64,000 bases of DNA, from positions 806,001 to 870,000 of the forward strand of contig CAVSSP010000001.1 of NCBI GenBank assembly GCA_963730685.1, in the 5' to 3' direction. Position 1 is the stretch's first letter. Each line of letters begins with the position of its first letter. Below are positions 62,247-64,000 of this stretch, piece by piece. A model generated the notes under the pieces. It was not told the origin of the DNA. It did not search any database and worked only from the letters and a program-made list of their open reading frames with translations. Origin of the DNA: Bog-756 sp963730685 (GTDB lineage Bacteria > Actinomycetota > Acidimicrobiia > Acidimicrobiales > RAAP-2). The position numbers were made by a program, and so were the translations under genes.

Positions 62247-63698
62247 ATGAGTGAAGAGGCGTCGGCCCTTCGGTTGGAAGCCAGTATCGGCGGACTGGCG
62301 GAACTGGAGCCGATGGTCTCTGCGCAACGGATCCTGTCGAACTCCCAGCGAAAGCTGGGTATCGGCGTTATCGGATTGATCCTCGTCTGTTGCCTTCTCG
62401 ATCTGGTCGTCACCGTAACGGTGCTCGTAAGCGTCATTACCGTCTTCTACGTTGCGGCCATCATCTACCGATTGATGCTGTTCAGAGCGTCCAGCCGCCC
62501 CGACACGACCGAGTTGGTAAGTGACGCCGAGGCACGGTCGGTTCCCGACGAAGACCTGCCCATCTACACCGTGATGATCCCCGCATACCGCGAGCCTGAG
62601 GTCATCAACGAGCTCATCCAGCGGGTCTCCCAGTTCGAGTACCCACCCGACAGACTTGACGTGAAGCTTCTGATCGAGGCCGATGACGATGTCACCATCG
62701 CTGCCATTCGGGAAGCCATGCCGGGCGATCAGTTCGAGCTGGTGCTGGTACCCGCAGCCGAACCGCGCACGAAACCGAAGGCGCTCAATTTTGGGCTGAC
62801 GTTGGCGCGAGGCGAGTTGGTGGCCATCTACGACGCCGAAGACGAACCTGAGCCTTTGCAGCTTCGTCGCGCCGCGGTGGCGATGCACCGTCTGGGCCCT
62901 GATGTGGCGTGTGTACAGGCGAAGCTCACGTATCACAACCCGATGCAGAACCTGATCACGAAGTGGTTCACCATTGAGTACGCCTTGTGGTTCTCCTTCT
63001 TCCTCCCCGGACTGGCGTCGATGGAAGCCCCGATTCCGCTGGGGGGCACCTCGAACCACTTCCGCCGGGTGGCGCTCCAAGCTATGGGAGCCTGGGATCC
63101 ATTCAACGTCACTGAAGATGCGGATCTCGGAATCCGGATGTACCGCGAGGGCTACACGGTGCGCGTTCTCGAGTCGAACACGTACGAAGAGGCCAACAGC
63201 GACTTCGTCAACTGGATGAAGCAGCGGTCCCGCTGGTTGAAGGGGTACCTGCAGACCTTTGCCGTCCATCTTCGGCAACCGAGGGAGCTGAAGCGCGAGC
63301 TCGGGTGGAAGGGTCTTATCCACTTCACCATGTTCGTGGGCGGGACGCCGATACTGGCCATCATCAACCCGATCTTCTGGCTCATGACGGTCCTCTGGTT
63401 CGTCGCCCATCCGGCGTTCATCCAAGAGATCTTTCCCGCGCCTGTCTACTACCTGGGCTTGTTGTCGTGGGCCTTCGGCAACTTCCTCCTGGTGTACGTC
63501 ACGGTGCTGAGTTGCCGAGTCGACAAGAGGGGTGAGCTCCTCGTACCCGCACTTCTGGTGCCGGTGTACTGGGTGATGATGTCGATGGCAGCGGTGAAGG
63601 CCGTGAGCCAACTGGTCGGCGCACCGACGTTCTGGGAGAAGACGGTTCACGGTCTCCATCATGAACAGCAACCCGCCACGGTAGGAGCAACCCCGTGA
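62247..63698 (+). CDS. Membrane family 2 glycosyltransferase (processive polysaccharide synthase type)
   Basis: A 483-residue inner-membrane GT2 enzyme. After two N-terminal helices, the GT-A domain has YTVMIPAYREPEVI, LIEADDDV, the metal-binding IYDAEDEPEP, NVTEDADLGIRMYR with the TED base, and QRSRWLKGYLQT, the QxxRW motif of processive synthases such as cellulose or hyaluronan synthase. At least three C-terminal helices form the channel. Sugar unknown. Position next to an exosortase recalls the exopolysaccharide loci of PEP-CTERM bacteria. ATG 62247 has AGGA eight bases upstream; GTG 62232 is possible. Confidence 0.9.
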   Translation: MSEEASALRLEASIGGLAELEPMVSAQRILSNSQRKLGIGVIGLILVCCLLDLVVTVTVLVSVITVFYVAAIIYRLMLFRASSRPDTTELVSDAEARSVPDEDLPIYTVMIPAYREPEVINELIQRVSQFEYPPDRLDVKLLIEADDDVTIAAIREAMPGDQFELVLVPAAEPRTKPKALNFGLTLARGELVAIYDAEDEPEPLQLRRAAVAMHRLGPDVACVQAKLTYHNPMQNLITKWFTIEYALWFSFFLPGLASMEAPIPLGGTSNHFRRVALQAMGAWDPFNVTEDADLGIRMYREGYTVRVLESNTYEEANSDFVNWMKQRSRWLKGYLQTFAVHLRQPRELKRELGWKGLIHFTMFVGGTPILAIINPIFWLMTVLWFVAHPAFIQEIFPAPVYYLGLLSWAFGNFLLVYVTVLSCRVDKRGELLVPALLVPVYWVMMSMAAVKAVSQLVGAPTFWEKTVHGLHHEQQPATVGATP

Positions 63699-63768
63699 CG
63701 ACGATGCGCACATTCGATGAGGTACCGATGATGGGCTGTCGCACCGCTCAGGACGTGTAGAGCCGGCG

Positions 63769-64000
63769 ATGGCTTCGACCGTGTGGGACCCGCCGGCTGT
63801 TGAAGAGGCCGGCCTTCCGAGCGGTCTTGCCGCCATGCCGGATTCGATGGGGCACCGGCTCCGGCACATGGCCGCCCTACAGGGTTTCGTCGAACATCTC
63901 GTCGCAGACGGCCACCAGGCATCGGGGCTCACCGAAGAGCAGTGGGACGAGCTGTGGTCGGCGGCGCAAGGTGCCGAGAGCGATGCCGAAGCCATCTCCC
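63769..64000 (+). CDS. N-terminal part of an unidentified protein (runs off the window)
   Basis: An open frame of 77 codons reaching the window edge: it begins MASTVWDPPAVEEAG and contains LTEEQWDELWSAAQG. It follows the glycosyltransferase by 70 bp in the same direction and may share its transcript. Composition is good coding quality, but I recognise no domain in the visible part. Confidence 0.5.
   Translation, partial: MASTVWDPPAVEEAGLPSGLAAMPDSMGHRLRHMAALQGFVEHLVADGHQASGLTEEQWDELWSAAQGAESDAEAIS

Noticed and set aside
63695..63760. A 21-codon frame (GTG) overlapping the end of the glycosyltransferase
   Set aside because: The position suggests coupling, but the peptide is too short and featureless to support as a gene.
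62094..63995. A 633-codon leftward frame opposite the glycosyltransferase
   Set aside because: Antisense to an intact GT2 enzyme with all motifs; no domain of its own.
1..64000. tRNA, rRNA or origin of replication
   Set aside because: No cloverleaf-like sequences, rRNA segments or clustered DnaA boxes were noticed on either strand, although a covariance-model scan was not possible.

Overview
The window is high-GC DNA with densely packed genes on both strands and almost entirely chromosomal, core-metabolic or cell-surface content. I see no phage genes, transposase, CRISPR array, tRNA or rRNA. The style suggests an actinomycete of the class Acidimicrobiia: actinobacterial SerC/SerA, a class I ketol-acid reductoisomerase, an ECF42-type sigma factor beside a DGPF protein, and many secreted proteins carrying 'GYWL' repeats. 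That placement is inferred from protein style, not from a marker gene.

Layout. 1-9 kb: the end of a GH92 glycosidase, three short-chain dehydrogenase/epimerase-type genes, an aldo-keto reductase, an orphan ParA-like ATPase, a DUF2237 protein and a DGPF/ECF42 sigma pair whose sigma gene is frameshifted. 9-13 kb: a secreted S53 (sedolisin) peptidase and a haloalkane dehalogenase. 13.5-18.8 kb: surface locus A, a 1148-residue multi-Ig-like protein overlapping a PstS-like binding protein. 18.9-27.9 kb: ilvD, two secreted repeat proteins, then ilvBNC behind a transcription attenuator with an Ile/Leu/Val-rich leader peptide. 28-37 kb: an AT-richer secreted caspase-like protein, two phosphoesterases, a beta-propeller protein and a GH5-like hydrolase. 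36.9-41.5 kb: serC, a frameshifted aminotransferase, serA and small genes. 41.5-44 kb: a frameshifted GH5-like paralogue and a lipoprotein. 44.5-64 kb: surface locus B, with more domain-sharing exported proteins, a pstC-pstA-binding protein-binding protein-pstB operon, an exosortase, a proline-rich membrane protein and a family 2 glycosyltransferase.

The most interesting system is protein sorting. Locus B encodes a multi-pass exosortase (Cys, Arg and His all present) fused to an EpsI-like tail. Six exported proteins in the window end in one tripartite signal: a P-E-(V/A/F)-P motif, a hydrophobic helix that in five of six has another proline exactly nine residues after the first, and an arginine cluster. 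Three other exported proteins end in LA(F/Y)TG plus helix plus arginines, the style of class E sortase substrates. Closely related cores (PstS-like proteins; neocarzinostatin-like domains) occur with either anchor, so the cell appears to route paralogues through two transpeptidase systems. I propose that the exosortase processes the PExP proteins and that the neighbouring Pst-type transporter and glycosyltransferase belong to the same envelope programme. That is inference.

Data-quality notes. Six single-base frameshifts in three otherwise conserved genes are all explained by one extra G on the coding strand, so they may be sequencing errors. A 1505-bp direct repeat with a single visible mismatch joins loci A and B, and an assembly could have mishandled it.
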